From Pseudomonadota bacterium (GTDB lineage Bacteria > Pseudomonadota > Alphaproteobacteria > Rhizobiales > Beijerinckiaceae), in NCBI GenBank assembly GCA_020161575.1, contig JAIUNR010000003.1, positions 1-64,000 of the forward strand: a DNA stretch of 64,000 nt. Direction: 5' to 3'. Shown here one piece after another: positions 16,394-24,732 of this stretch. Within the stretch, counting starts at the first letter, position 1. Every line of letters starts with the position of its first letter. The notes below the pieces were generated by a model. The model saw nothing but the letters and a program-made list of their open reading frames with translations. It did no database searches and was not told where the DNA came from. A program made the position numbers and the translations under genes.

Positions 16394-17377
16394 ATGGGCA
16401 GGGCACGCAGTTTTTTTTCAAAGGCGGCGCTGGGATTGTTGCTGGGCTTCGTCACGAGAAAAGTCGTGGATCGATTGCCGCCTCGTCGTCAGGTTGGTTG
16501 GAACGCCAACGGCCCGGCAGAGATGCCCTTTTCCGGCTGGATGACCATTCTGAGCCGTTTCGTGCGAGAGGTCGCACGAAGCCGTATCCTCATGATCGCC
16601 GCCGGGGTAGCATTCTACGCCTTGCTGGCGGTGGTTCCCGGCCTTTCCATCCTGATCTCAGTATACGGACTGGTCGCGGACCCTGCGGGATTCGCCGGAA
16701 CTTTTGCCACCATCACCGATATCATTCCGGAAGCCGCAGCGAGGATCCTTGCCGACGAAGCCGCACGCCTAGCAGGAACACCGCGCACCACGCTCTCCCT
16801 CAGCCTTGTGATCAGCCTTGCGCTCGCCGGCTGGAGTGCGAACAGCGCGACCAAGGGGCTCTTCGACGCCTTCAACGTCATTCATCACGTCGAGGAACGG
16901 CGGTCATTCCTGCACCTCACGGCGGTAAGCTTGGCAACGACGCTGTCGGTCGTCGTTTTTTTCGTCACCACAATCATCGTGATCGGTGCCTTGCCCCTTC
17001 TCGTAAACCTCGTGCCCATCCCGATCGCCATCGAGAAAACAGCGCTTGTTGTTCGCTGGCCGATCCTCTGGTTTTCCGCCACCATCGCCTTCATGCTGGT
17101 TTACTGGATCGGCCATGCGCGAAGACCGGGCAACCCGCTCTGGCTGATGCCCGGAGCAGCGCTGGCGGCGACCCTATGGGCGTTGGTCTCGGCACTATTC
17201 GCCTGGTACGCGGGCAAGCTTGGAAATTACAGCGCAAGTTATGGCTCGCTCGCAGCCGTGATCGTTTTCATGACCTGGCTCTGGCTCTCCGCTTTGGCGA
17301 TCTTGCTCGGAGCACAGTTCAATGCGGCGATCGAGCAGCAGGTTGAAATCGAGAACTGGCTCGATCGCCGCGGATGA
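16394..17377 (+). CDS. YihY/BrkB family inner-membrane protein
   Basis: A 327-residue membrane protein with six predicted segments after a short basic N-terminus. Family marks are ILMIAAGVAFYALLAVVPGL near residue 70, GWSANSATKGLFDAFNVIH near 160, and the C-terminal GSLAAVIVFMTWLWLSALAI. The family was once called ribonuclease BN in error; its real role is unclear. The start at 16394 is set by the EcfG promoter upstream; a longer frame would begin before it. This is the first gene of the stress island. Confidence 0.85.
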   Translation: MGRARSFFSKAALGLLLGFVTRKVVDRLPPRRQVGWNANGPAEMPFSGWMTILSRFVREVARSRILMIAAGVAFYALLAVVPGLSILISVYGLVADPAGFAGTFATITDIIPEAAARILADEAARLAGTPRTTLSLSLVISLALAGWSANSATKGLFDAFNVIHHVEERRSFLHLTAVSLATTLSVVVFFVTTIIVIGALPLLVNLVPIPIAIEKTALVVRWPILWFSATIAFMLVYWIGHARRPGNPLWLMPGAALAATLWALVSALFAWYAGKLGNYSASYGSLAAVIVFMTWLWLSALAILLGAQFNAAIEQQVEIENWLDRRG

Positions 17378-17411
17378 CGGCGTGAGCTTGCGCATTTTGA
17401 GTATCGGGCGC

Positions 17412-17437
17412 GGAACCCAAGCGCCACCTCGCCCGTT
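17412..17437 (+). promoter_or_regulatory. EcfG-type promoter of the SbmA-like ABC gene
   Basis: GGAAC (17412-17416), 17 bases, CGTT (17434-17437). Spacing of 17 is allowed for EcfG. The gene starts 99 bases downstream. Confidence 0.75.
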
Positions 17438-17536
17438 TTAGCCGCTGGATTTATCTGCGACCGCATTCTCTCGGTCGGCTGACGGAGGTGCCGTTCCTCC
17501 GGGCGGCGATCTGCGCAGGCGGCTTCTGGAGTGGGT

Positions 17537-19417
17537 ATGGCTATTGAGCAGAATGGGAGGGAGGGCAGCACCGCGCCTCTCTTCATCAACGAAGTCGAAG
17601 GCGAGAAGGATTTCACCTATTCCGAGTTCTGGCGGATGGCAGGCGGCTTCTGGACAGGGAAGCGAAAATCGGTCGCGATCTGGCTGACGCTTGCTATCGT
17701 TCTGCTGGTTTTTTCGAATATCGCGATCCAGTACGGCATCAACCGATGGAACAAGTATTTTTTTGACGCGCTTGAAGCCAAAAACACCGCAGAGGCAGGC
17801 CGGGGCGTGCTGCTGTTCCTCGCTCTCGCGGCGACGGCGATCCTCGCTATGGTTACGCAGGTCTATTTCCGGCTCTCTCTCATGGCCAACTGGCGGCGCT
17901 GGCTCACCTCCGAGCTGGTGGGCGAATGGCTGAAGAACCGGCGCTTTTACCAGCTCAACATCGCCGCGCCCCAGGTCGACGGCGTGGAATTTCGCATGAC
18001 CGACGATGTTCGCGTCGCCACCGAACCGATCGTGGATTTCGCGATCGGCCTTTCGAACGCCGTGTTGCTTGCGCTTGTGTTTGTCGGCGTGCTCTGGAGC
18101 GCTGGCGGTGCGATTTCGATCCTCGGGATCACAATCCCCGGATATTTCGTTTTCGCGGCGGCGCTTTACGGCCTCGTCACCTCGTCCCTGATGATCGTTC
18201 TCGGTCGCCCGCTGATTTCGAGCACCGAGCGCAAGAATGCCGCAGAGGCACAAAACCGATTGGAGCTTGTCCGTATCCGCGAGAATGCCGAGAGCATCGC
18301 GCTGATCGGTGGCGAGGGTGACGAGGAGAAAGCGGTCAACGGCACGCTTTCCGAGGTGCTGCGCCGCTGGCGCAGAGTCATCCGGTATCAGGCGACCGCG
18401 ACCTTCATCATTCATGGCAACACGACACTTGCCCCGGTATTACCGCTGCTTCTGGGCGCACCCAAATATCTTGCCGGCGAGATGTCGCTAGGACAGCTCA
18501 TGCAGATCGCCGCGGCTTTCGTGCAGGTGCAGTTCGCCTTCAACTGGGTCGTCGAGAATTACATCCGCCTTGCGGAGTGGAAGGCTTCCGCGCGGCGCGT
18601 GGTGGAGCTGTGGCGGACGATGCGCGGTTTCCAGCAGGCCGAGGCAGGAGAGGAGCGGATAGAACTCAAGGACAGCGAGGATGATTGGCTGCGCCTATCC
18701 AACCTCTCGGTCGCCCATCATGGCGGGCGGATCGTAATCAGCGAAGCCTGGGCAGCGTTCAAACCAGGCAGCAGGGTATTGATCAAGGGCGAATCCGGGA
18801 CCGGGAAATCCACGCTCATCCGGGCCATAGCCGGGCTGTGGCCCTGGGGCGCAGGTGAGGTGCGTGTTCCCAAATCCGCACGCATGATGTTCGTGCCGCA
18901 AAAGCCCTATATTCCCCTTGGCGGCTTGCGTGCGGCGCTGCTTTACCCCGGCATTGAGAAAGCGCCGGATGACGAGACGCTCAAGAGCTGCCTCGCACGA
19001 TGTGGCTTGCGCCATTTGACGGCACGCCTCGACGACGAGGACAAATGGGACAAAATTCTCTCGGGTGGTGAACAGCAGCGTCTCGCCTTCGCGCGTCTGC
19101 TGGTGCACAGGCCCGAAATCGTCATCATGGACGAGGCGACCTCGGCGCTCGACGAAGCGAGCCAGGATTCCATGATGGAATTGTTCCGCGATGAACTCTC
19201 CGCCTCGATGCTTCTCAATGTCGGCCATCGCCCGAGCCTTGAGACATGGCACGACCGGGTGATCATTCTTGAGCGAAAGCCACGTGGTGCAAAAATTGTC
19301 GAGGACAGCGAAGTTTCGCCAACGGGGTTCGGCTCGAAGCTGGGCCGATTCCTGCGTCGTTCTCTACGCCCGCGGCCATCGCCCGACCAGGCGTCGGATC
19401 TGTCATCCGGGCCGTAA
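17537..19417 (+). CDS. SbmA/BacA-like ABC transporter with fused ATPase (YddA/ABCD type)
   Basis: A 626-residue half transporter. Residues about 1-350 form the SbmA/BacA-type membrane domain (RWRRWLTSELVGEWL-like segment, here NWRRWLTSELVGEWLKNRRFY). The ATPase follows with Walker A GESGTGKST, signature LSGGEQQR, Walker B IVIMDEATSALDE and switch His in NVGHR. Such proteins resemble Rv1819c and YddA, which move peptides or cobalamin-like hydrophilic compounds. The ATG at 17537 has GGAG five bases upstream; GTG at 17531 overlaps that site. An EcfG promoter precedes it, so it should be induced by general stress. Confidence 0.85.
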   Translation: MAIEQNGREGSTAPLFINEVEGEKDFTYSEFWRMAGGFWTGKRKSVAIWLTLAIVLLVFSNIAIQYGINRWNKYFFDALEAKNTAEAGRGVLLFLALAATAILAMVTQVYFRLSLMANWRRWLTSELVGEWLKNRRFYQLNIAAPQVDGVEFRMTDDVRVATEPIVDFAIGLSNAVLLALVFVGVLWSAGGAISILGITIPGYFVFAAALYGLVTSSLMIVLGRPLISSTERKNAAEAQNRLELVRIRENAESIALIGGEGDEEKAVNGTLSEVLRRWRRVIRYQATATFIIHGNTTLAPVLPLLLGAPKYLAGEMSLGQLMQIAAAFVQVQFAFNWVVENYIRLAEWKASARRVVELWRTMRGFQQAEAGEERIELKDSEDDWLRLSNLSVAHHGGRIVISEAWAAFKPGSRVLIKGESGTGKSTLIRAIAGLWPWGAGEVRVPKSARMMFVPQKPYIPLGGLRAALLYPGIEKAPDDETLKSCLARCGLRHLTARLDDEDKWDKILSGGEQQRLAFARLLVHRPEIVIMDEATSALDEASQDSMMELFRDELSASMLLNVGHRPSLETWHDRVIILERKPRGAKIVEDSEVSPTGFGSKLGRFLRRSLRPRPSPDQASDLSSGP

Positions 19418-19841
19418 TCTCAGCCTCAATGGCAGCAACGGCGTGCGGTGCCGGTTGCCGCCTCTCCCGACGGCGACCTTGCAGGTGCCGCCGTCGGACG
19501 CAACACGCACAGCCATCATTCCGCCCCCGCTGAACGCGCGCGAGGGGCCGCATTGCTGGGCACGAAGGAAAAATCAATGGCCTGCCCCACCCGCGGCGCA
19601 AAAGCCGCTGGCGGGAGTTGGGAGCGGCGATTCCGGGGTACTTGCCCTTCACGATTGGGCGGCTGGATAAGGCTTATGCGCTCCTGCCACGATGATAACG
19701 GGAATAGCGTGACGCGTTGGAGAGCTTTCGTCACGGCTGACGGCGCGCAAACGGCACGCGTCTTCGCCATCTCAATCCGCCCGAATAGCAGACGGATGAA
19801 GATGGCGGGATCTTGCGCGTGTCAGTGAACAATTCACCGCA
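19418..19841. other. Gene-poor stretch after the SbmA-like gene
   Basis: About 420 bases. Frames exist on both strands but none has a ribosome site, family motif or matching promoter, so I call no gene. No strong terminator follows the ABC gene. Confidence 0.5.
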
Positions 19842-19913
19842 TCAGCCAAAGAGCCAGTAAAGCGCGATAATCGGAAGCGGAACGCCGATTGCGAGCATGA
19901 TCAAAGTGCGCAT
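19842..19913 (-). CDS. 23-residue single-pass membrane peptide, stress-regulated
   Basis: A tiny gene: ATG at 19913, 23 codons, TGA at 19842. The product starts MRTLIMLAIG, carries two prolines in its middle (VPLPII) and ends in aromatic residues (YWLFG), all within one hydrophobic membrane segment after a basic start. Support comes from AAGGAG six bases before the ATG and an exact EcfG promoter 68 bases upstream. I know no named family for it. Similar tiny hydrophobic proteins occur in stress regulons and often bind larger membrane proteins; that is only a parallel. The next gene downstream on this strand is far away, so it appears monocistronic. Confidence 0.7.
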   Translation of the reverse strand: MRTLIMLAIGVPLPIIALYWLFG

Positions 19914-19981
19914 GAATGTCTCCTTCAGGTCTGGAAATGGATCGAGTTCGGCCTGACCGACGGTTGGCAGCCGGTGACTTG

Positions 19982-20006
19982 AACGTGCCACGCGGACGAT
20001 AGTTCC
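19982..20006 (-). promoter_or_regulatory. EcfG-type promoter of the 23-residue peptide gene
   Basis: On the minus strand GGAAC (20002-20006), 16 bases, CGTT (19982-19985): exact. It overlaps no longer gene and points only at the tiny frame. Confidence 0.8.
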
Positions 20007-20020
20007 GATGCCGCGATGAC

Positions 20021-21148
20021 TTATCCCGGAATCTGCTGGCTATCTTCCTGCCTTACATCAAGAACCGCGCGGGCAATGGCGAGAAGCGGCATGGCAAGGA
20101 ACGCGCCGGCAAAGCCCCAGAGCCAGGTCCAGAAGACAACCGACAGGAATACCACGAGCGGATTCATGGTGATCCGGCTGCCAATGATGCGCGGCGTGAC
20201 AAGATTGGCCTCAACGAGGCTGATAATCAGGAACACCACCAGCGGCAGCAGAGCCCTGAACAGATCCGGCTCCACGAGAAGACCAAAGACCAGAAGCCCG
20301 CCCTTCATCATGAGCGGCCCGACCACAGGGAGGTAGTTGAAGAGAAAGGCCATGACGCCCCAGCTCACCGCGCCTTGCACACCAAGGAGATAGAAACTCC
20401 CGGTGACGACAAGCCCAAGGCCCAGATTGATGGCCGTCACGGCGAAAAAGTAGTTTGTCAGCCTGTTTTCGATGCGGCCGAAGGTGCGCAGTGTCGCAAG
20501 CCGGTGATCGCGGTCGGAAAACATCATGGCGAGGGAGCCGCGGATCTCGCTGCGCCCTGCGAGAAACAGGATCAGGGTGAAGAGGAGAACCACAATCTGT
20601 GACAGCGCGGGTGTGACGATCGAAATCGCCGTGGTTGCAAATTCCATCGCCGAGGCGCTTCTCGCAGCGCCCCCTTCGGCGCCGGCGCCTCCCATGCTGC
20701 GCTGAAGACCGTTCACCTTGTCAATCCAGCCATGGAAAATGCTGGACACGTTGGCGAACCGGTCAGCGGCTCTGGGGATCGCCTCGATGATGGTCTGCAA
20801 GATCGGCATCGCGACAAGAACAACCAGCGAGAGGATCGCGCAGACCCCCAAGACAAGCATGGTATAGACCAGGGGGGAAGGAATTCCGCGCGCGGCACCA
20901 CGTTCGCCCAGCGGGCCAAAGATCAGTCCGAGCACGATCCCCGCGCAGACGGGAATGATAACGAAGCGTCCGACATGGAGACCGGCCATCAGCGCGAGAC
21001 CGGCAAGCAGCACCAGCGCGATTACCGCTGCGCGAAACCATGGTGAGGTTTCGCGCAGCCCCGCGATCAGCTCGGTGTCGGAGGCCCGGATCGCCGAGAG
21101 CTGCCGGCTCATCAGCTTGTAGCCTAGCGGGTCAGCCTCGATGTTCAT
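20021..21148 (-). CDS. AI-2E family transporter (PerM/YdiK-like)
   Basis: A 375-residue inner-membrane protein with about eight segments; the C-terminal block FLFNYLPVVGPL and the VEANLVTPRIIGSRITMNPLV region mark the AI-2E (UPF0118) family. Members include TqsA (autoinducer-2 export) and sodium/proton antiporters, so the substrate here is open. The ATG at 21148 has GGAG upstream. It follows dps by 21 bases on the same strand and is probably transcribed with it from the dps EcfG promoter. Confidence 0.87.
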   Translation of the reverse strand: MNIEADPLGYKLMSRQLSAIRASDTELIAGLRETSPWFRAAVIALVLLAGLALMAGLHVGRFVIIPVCAGIVLGLIFGPLGERGAARGIPSPLVYTMLVLGVCAILSLVVLVAMPILQTIIEAIPRAADRFANVSSIFHGWIDKVNGLQRSMGGAGAEGGAARSASAMEFATTAISIVTPALSQIVVLLFTLILFLAGRSEIRGSLAMMFSDRDHRLATLRTFGRIENRLTNYFFAVTAINLGLGLVVTGSFYLLGVQGAVSWGVMAFLFNYLPVVGPLMMKGGLLVFGLLVEPDLFRALLPLVVFLIISLVEANLVTPRIIGSRITMNPLVVFLSVVFWTWLWGFAGAFLAMPLLAIARAVLDVRQEDSQQIPG

Positions 21149-21169
21149 GGGACGCTCCGCGATGCTTGT

Positions 21170-21688
21170 TCATTCGGTCACGATGGCGCGCAGCATCCAG
21201 ATGGCCTTTTCATGGAAATCGAGCCGGCCGACGAGAAGATCATGCGAGGCGAAATCGTCGCTCTCTTCCGCCTGCTTGGCGGCGGCTCGGGCATTGCGGG
21301 CGAGCGCCTCGTGGTCAGCGATCAGATCCTCGATGATGGTGCGCGCGCACGCATCCTTGCCCGGAAGCGCGATTGATCCCAACTCCATCCTGCGCTCGCT
21401 GACATGGGGAGCGGGAAAACCAAGCGCGCGGACGCGCTCCGCGATTTCATCGGTCGCGCGGAAAAGATCCTCGTACTGAACCTGCGTCAGCTTGTGCACC
21501 GAGACGAAGAGCGGGCCGACAACATTCCAGTGATAGACATGGGATTTCACCATCAGCTTGTAGGTCTCGCCAAGGATGGCTGACAGCGCGGCGGCAATCC
21601 TCGATCTTTGTTTCGACGGGATGCCGGTCTCGACCGGCTCGGACTGGATAACCGTTCCCGGATCCCGTTTCGCGATCGTGCGTGCCAT
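21170..21688 (-). CDS. dps: Dps, DNA-binding ferritin-like protein
   Basis: A 172-residue Dps. It stores iron with hydrogen peroxide as oxidant and protects DNA. Ferroxidase residues are visible: His in KSHVYHWNVVGPLF, and the VQYEDLFRATDEIAERVRALG helix with Asp and Glu ligands. The basic N-terminal tail (MARTIAKRD) can bind DNA. The ATG at 21688 is fixed by AGGGAG upstream and by an exact EcfG promoter 38 bases further up; longer frames cross the promoter. Co-transcribed with the AI-2E gene. Confidence 0.93.
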   Translation of the reverse strand: MARTIAKRDPGTVIQSEPVETGIPSKQRSRIAAALSAILGETYKLMVKSHVYHWNVVGPLFVSVHKLTQVQYEDLFRATDEIAERVRALGFPAPHVSERRMELGSIALPGKDACARTIIEDLIADHEALARNARAAAKQAEESDDFASHDLLVGRLDFHEKAIWMLRAIVTE

Positions 21689-21726
21689 TTCAAGCTCCCT
21701 TGATGGATGCGAAATACTGGCATGGG

Positions 21727-21751
21727 AACGCACGAAGTACCTGGAAGTTCC
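21727..21751 (-). promoter_or_regulatory. EcfG-type promoter of dps
   Basis: On the minus strand GGAAC (21747-21751), 16 bases, CGTT (21727-21730): exact, 38 bases before the dps ATG. Confidence 0.87.
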
Positions 21752-21758
21752 GGGCCGG

Positions 21759-23522
21759 TCACTCAGCGTGATCGATTTCCAGCTCCGATGCATCCAAGGG
21801 GTCGGCATGCGCGACAACCCGTGAAAGAAGGAGCGAGACATGGCAGCGCGTCCCCTCCGGCTCATGAGAGAGGGTGACCTCGCCCAGGAGAGCGCGGGGA
21901 AGGTTCTGAGCGATGATAACGGTCCCGAAGCCCTTGCGCTGGGCCGGGGCTGGCGTTGGTCCGCCCGTTTCAACCCAGTCAAGGCGGAGCCTCCGATCAG
22001 CTCCGCTTCCATCGATCGCCCAGGTAAGCGAGACGTTGCCGGTCTCGGTGGAGAGCGCGCCATGTATTTCGGCGTTCATCGCCAGCTCGTGGATGGCCAT
22101 GCCAATATTCTGTGCCGCTTCCGGTCTCAGCTTGATTTCCGGTCCGTCCAGCGCGATCCGATCCCCGATCAGCCGGGTAAGAAGGCCCATCTGGCTGCGG
22201 ATCAGCGCGCCAAGATCCGCGCCGGAATAGGCTCCGCCGACCATGAGATCATGCCCGGCCGCCAGGGCGCGCAGCCGACTGGACAAGCGCCGTTCGAACT
22301 CCTTGATGCTCTCGCTGGTTCTGGCGGTCTGGCGGGTAATGGCCTGCACGATGGCGAGCAGGTTCTTGGAGCGGTGGCTCAGCTCGCGCATCAGCAGGAA
22401 ATTGGCTTCCTCACGATGTTTGATATCCGAAATATCCACGGCGCTTCCGAGCGAGAGGCCGTCCCCGACCTCCCCGTCGGGCGAGAGCGTGATCCTCACC
22501 CAACGTAACGATCCGTCCAGCCCACAGGTACGCATCTCGAAATCGCCAGCAACGCCCGATGTGAATATCTCTTTGACAGCAAGCGCGATTTGCGGACGAT
22601 CCACATCGATCGCCAGATCCTGGATCAGCACGGGGAGCGACCGCCCGGAGAGCAAGCCGATCTCCGTCTCACTCGCCCAATGGATCAATCCTTCACGGTC
22701 GATCGAGAACACCTTCACATGAGCAGAGCGGAGCGCCAGCGCGAGACGTCGATGAAGGCTCTGCAACTCCGAGCGGCTCGCATCAAGACTTTGAGACAAG
22801 GTCACCAGGCGCGCTTCGCTCTCGGTCTGGGACAGCATCTGGCTTTTCGCCTGCAAAACGAGTTCGCGCGCTTGAGCGAAGGAGACCAGAATGAGCCCGA
22901 GCAGCAACACGACAACGGTGAACAGCAGCGTTTGAATGGTCGAATTCAGTGAATTGCGGCGCTCGGCGAGTTGGCCACGCAGGATTTCCTGAAACTCTGC
23001 GTTGATCGCCCGCGTGGCCTCGACCCTCATCCGAATGTCCATAACCCGCGCAATCGATGCATTCTGCGATTCGTTTCCCGCGCGGCGGGCGTCGATCGCC
23101 TGCGAAGCCGCCTCCATCGCTCCTCGCGCAACAGCCGCATAGCGCTCGATTACCGGCGCGAATTTTTCCTCACCCCGCGCCATGTGAGTGAGGTGTTTGA
23201 GTTCCGCATCCAACATCGCCTTTGACTCGGCGTAGGGTTGAAGCAACTCTTCATCGCCGGTGAAAAGGTAGCCGCGATAACTGGTCTGTGCCTCGATCAC
23301 GTGGTTGAGAATGCGGATCGTCTCGGTCTCGAAATCGCGCGTCTCCCTGAGATCGGCAAACGAACTCGAGATCTGGTTGTGGATCTTGACGACAGCACCG
23401 ACGGCGAAAACCGACATCGCGACCCCGACGAGGAACATCAGGGCGGCGGTCCGGTTTCCAGCGAACCAGCCCTGGGGCAAGCTAAGGGACTTGAGAAAGC
23501 GGTTAGTCAATTTCTGCTCCAT
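21759..23522 (-). CDS. CHASE3-PAS HWE/HisKA_2 sensor histidine kinase, candidate PhyR kinase
   Basis: A 587-residue sensor. Membrane segments at about 25-45 and 198-216 enclose a periplasmic CHASE3 domain; a PAS-like domain covers about 265-365; then the kinase with phosphoacceptor His383 in LMRELSHRSKNLLAIVQA, the HisKA_2/HWE pattern, and the ATP-binding part with EIHGALS and GFGTVII. HWE kinases next to phyR (PhyK, PhyT) phosphorylate PhyR in other Alphaproteobacteria. An exact EcfG promoter precedes it, so it should be under feedback. It reads toward dps and ends 70 bases before dps, with the dps promoter within that gap. Confidence 0.88.
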   Translation of the reverse strand: MEQKLTNRFLKSLSLPQGWFAGNRTAALMFLVGVAMSVFAVGAVVKIHNQISSSFADLRETRDFETETIRILNHVIEAQTSYRGYLFTGDEELLQPYAESKAMLDAELKHLTHMARGEEKFAPVIERYAAVARGAMEAASQAIDARRAGNESQNASIARVMDIRMRVEATRAINAEFQEILRGQLAERRNSLNSTIQTLLFTVVVLLLGLILVSFAQARELVLQAKSQMLSQTESEARLVTLSQSLDASRSELQSLHRRLALALRSAHVKVFSIDREGLIHWASETEIGLLSGRSLPVLIQDLAIDVDRPQIALAVKEIFTSGVAGDFEMRTCGLDGSLRWVRITLSPDGEVGDGLSLGSAVDISDIKHREEANFLLMRELSHRSKNLLAIVQAITRQTARTSESIKEFERRLSSRLRALAAGHDLMVGGAYSGADLGALIRSQMGLLTRLIGDRIALDGPEIKLRPEAAQNIGMAIHELAMNAEIHGALSTETGNVSLTWAIDGSGADRRLRLDWVETGGPTPAPAQRKGFGTVIIAQNLPRALLGEVTLSHEPEGTRCHVSLLLSRVVAHADPLDASELEIDHAE

Positions 23523-23557
23523 CACGCACCCTCGATGGAGAGCACACCGATCATGCA

Positions 23558-23582
23558 AACGAACGCTTCAGGCAAGCGTTCC
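23558..23582 (-). promoter_or_regulatory. EcfG-type promoter of the sensor kinase
   Basis: On the minus strand GGAAC (23578-23582), 16 bases, CGTT (23558-23561): exact, 35 bases before the kinase ATG at 23522. Confidence 0.82.
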
Positions 23583-23687
23583 ATACGTAAGCGAAACAAT
23601 CGGCATCCCCAGAAGACAGGGTAAAGAATTTCTGACGTGTCTGGAACAGAAGGGCCCGTGCTGCGTTTAACCGACACTCCAAAGATA

Positions 23688-23721
23688 AGGCCGCGGCGCT
23701 CCTCCCCAAGCGTCGCGGCCT
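23688..23721 (-). terminator. Terminator after phyR
   Basis: Perfect eight-base stem AGGCCGCG / CGCGGCCT with an 18-base loop, just beyond the phyR stop. A T-rich run (TATCTTT) follows on the minus strand. Confidence 0.7.
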
Positions 23722-23726
23722 CTTTT

Positions 23727-24518
23727 TCAGGCAACCTGCTTGCGCTCCGCCTTCTCGCCGAAGAACAGCGCCTGGCTCGAAAGCGCCGCGACCAGCGAGG
23801 GCTGGAAGGGCTTGGTGATCAGATAGGTTGGTTCGGCGCGTTGTCCGGTCAGAAGCCTTTCGGGGAAGGCGGTGATGAAGATGACCGGCGCGGAAACGGA
23901 CGAGAGCAACTCGTTGACCGCATCAATACCAGAGCTGCCATCGGCGAGCTGGATGTCGGCGAGGATCAGCCCGATATTCCTATCGCGAGCGATCTCGATC
24001 GCCTCGGAATGGGTGCGCGCAACGCCTACCACATTATGCCCGATATCCTCCATGATCGCTTCGAGATCCATCGCGATCAGCGGCTCATCCTCGATGATCA
24101 GCACGTTGGTGGCAATCTGCGCCGCGATCTCGCGGTTGGCCTGATCGAGAAGCTGGCGAAGCTGCGTGGGCTCCACGTCCAGGATCCTTGCGGCATCACG
24201 CTCGTCGAACCGCTCCATCGCGACAAGAAGAAATGCCTGGCGGCTCATCGGCCTCAGGGCTTCCAGGTGGCGATCCGCGACGATCGCAGGAGATGATCGC
24301 TCTTCACTGTTCAGAGAAACCGAATTCCACATCGTCGTGAACAGTTTATAGGTCGCGACGCGCGAAGGGAGTTTCGTGTCAAAAACCGCCTGGTCGGCAA
24401 CGAGGGCCTCCAGAAGCGATACGACATAGGCGTCGCCCGATTTCTGCGACCCGGAAAGCGCGCGCGCATAACGTCGCAGATAGGGAAGATGCGAGGTGAG
24501 CTGCTGGGCAATGGACAT
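23727..24518 (-). CDS. phyR: PhyR, anti-anti-sigma response regulator
   Basis: A 263-residue regulator of the general stress response. Residues 1-130 mimic an ECF sigma factor (sigma2- and sigma4-like), and residues 137-255 are a receiver with Glu143-Asp144, phosphoacceptor Asp188 (LILADIQLADGSSG) and Lys236. When phosphorylated, the sigma-like part binds NepR and frees EcfG. The ATG at 24518 has AAGGA seven bases upstream. It diverges from nepR-ecfG across a palindromic double promoter. Confidence 0.96.
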   Translation of the reverse strand: MSIAQQLTSHLPYLRRYARALSGSQKSGDAYVVSLLEALVADQAVFDTKLPSRVATYKLFTTMWNSVSLNSEERSSPAIVADRHLEALRPMSRQAFLLVAMERFDERDAARILDVEPTQLRQLLDQANREIAAQIATNVLIIEDEPLIAMDLEAIMEDIGHNVVGVARTHSEAIEIARDRNIGLILADIQLADGSSGIDAVNELLSSVSAPVIFITAFPERLLTGQRAEPTYLITKPFQPSLVAALSSQALFFGEKAERKQVA

Positions 24519-24576
24519 CAACCGATCCTTATTTTTAACGCCTTGGCATGACCATTCTGGATCACGACAAACTCAG

Positions 24577-24601
24577 AACGTGCGGAGCAAAAAAAAGTTT
24601 C
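24577..24601 (-). promoter_or_regulatory. EcfG-type promoter of phyR
   Basis: On the minus strand GAAAC (24597-24601; one mismatch to GGAAC), 16 bases, CGTT (24577-24580). The phyR ATG lies 58 bases downstream. Confidence 0.78.
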
Positions 24602-24609
24602 ATCGGTCG

Positions 24610-24634
24610 GGAACTTTTTTTTGCTCCGCACGTT
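24610..24634 (+). promoter_or_regulatory. EcfG-type promoter of nepR-ecfG
   Basis: GGAAC (24610-24614), 16 bases, CGTT (24631-24634): exact. The nepR ATG is 98 bases downstream. EcfG thus activates its own gene. Confidence 0.9.
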
Positions 24635-24732
24635 TTGAGCCTGAAGCGCGTTCTGGCGCGGCCCCGAGCGAGGTGCCGACCGCACTAGACGAGATTGGGC
24701 ACGGGAATTTGGCAAGGGAATTTGGAAAGAGA

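Larger units (their letters stand above)
24572..24639. repeat. Near-perfect 30-bp inverted repeat holding two EcfG promoters
   Basis: Arms 24572-24601 and 24610-24639 pair at 28 of 30 positions around an 8-base centre. Both arms contain AACGTGCGGAGC, then eight A residues, then GTT (left) or its complement (right). Each arm is a complete EcfG promoter reading outward. The two mismatches change the left -35 box to GAAAC and a base outside the -10 box. Confidence 0.92.

Noticed and set aside
19448-19828. Open frames on both strands in the gap after the SbmA-like gene
   Set aside because: No ribosome sites, no recognisable domains, biased composition; treated as non-coding.
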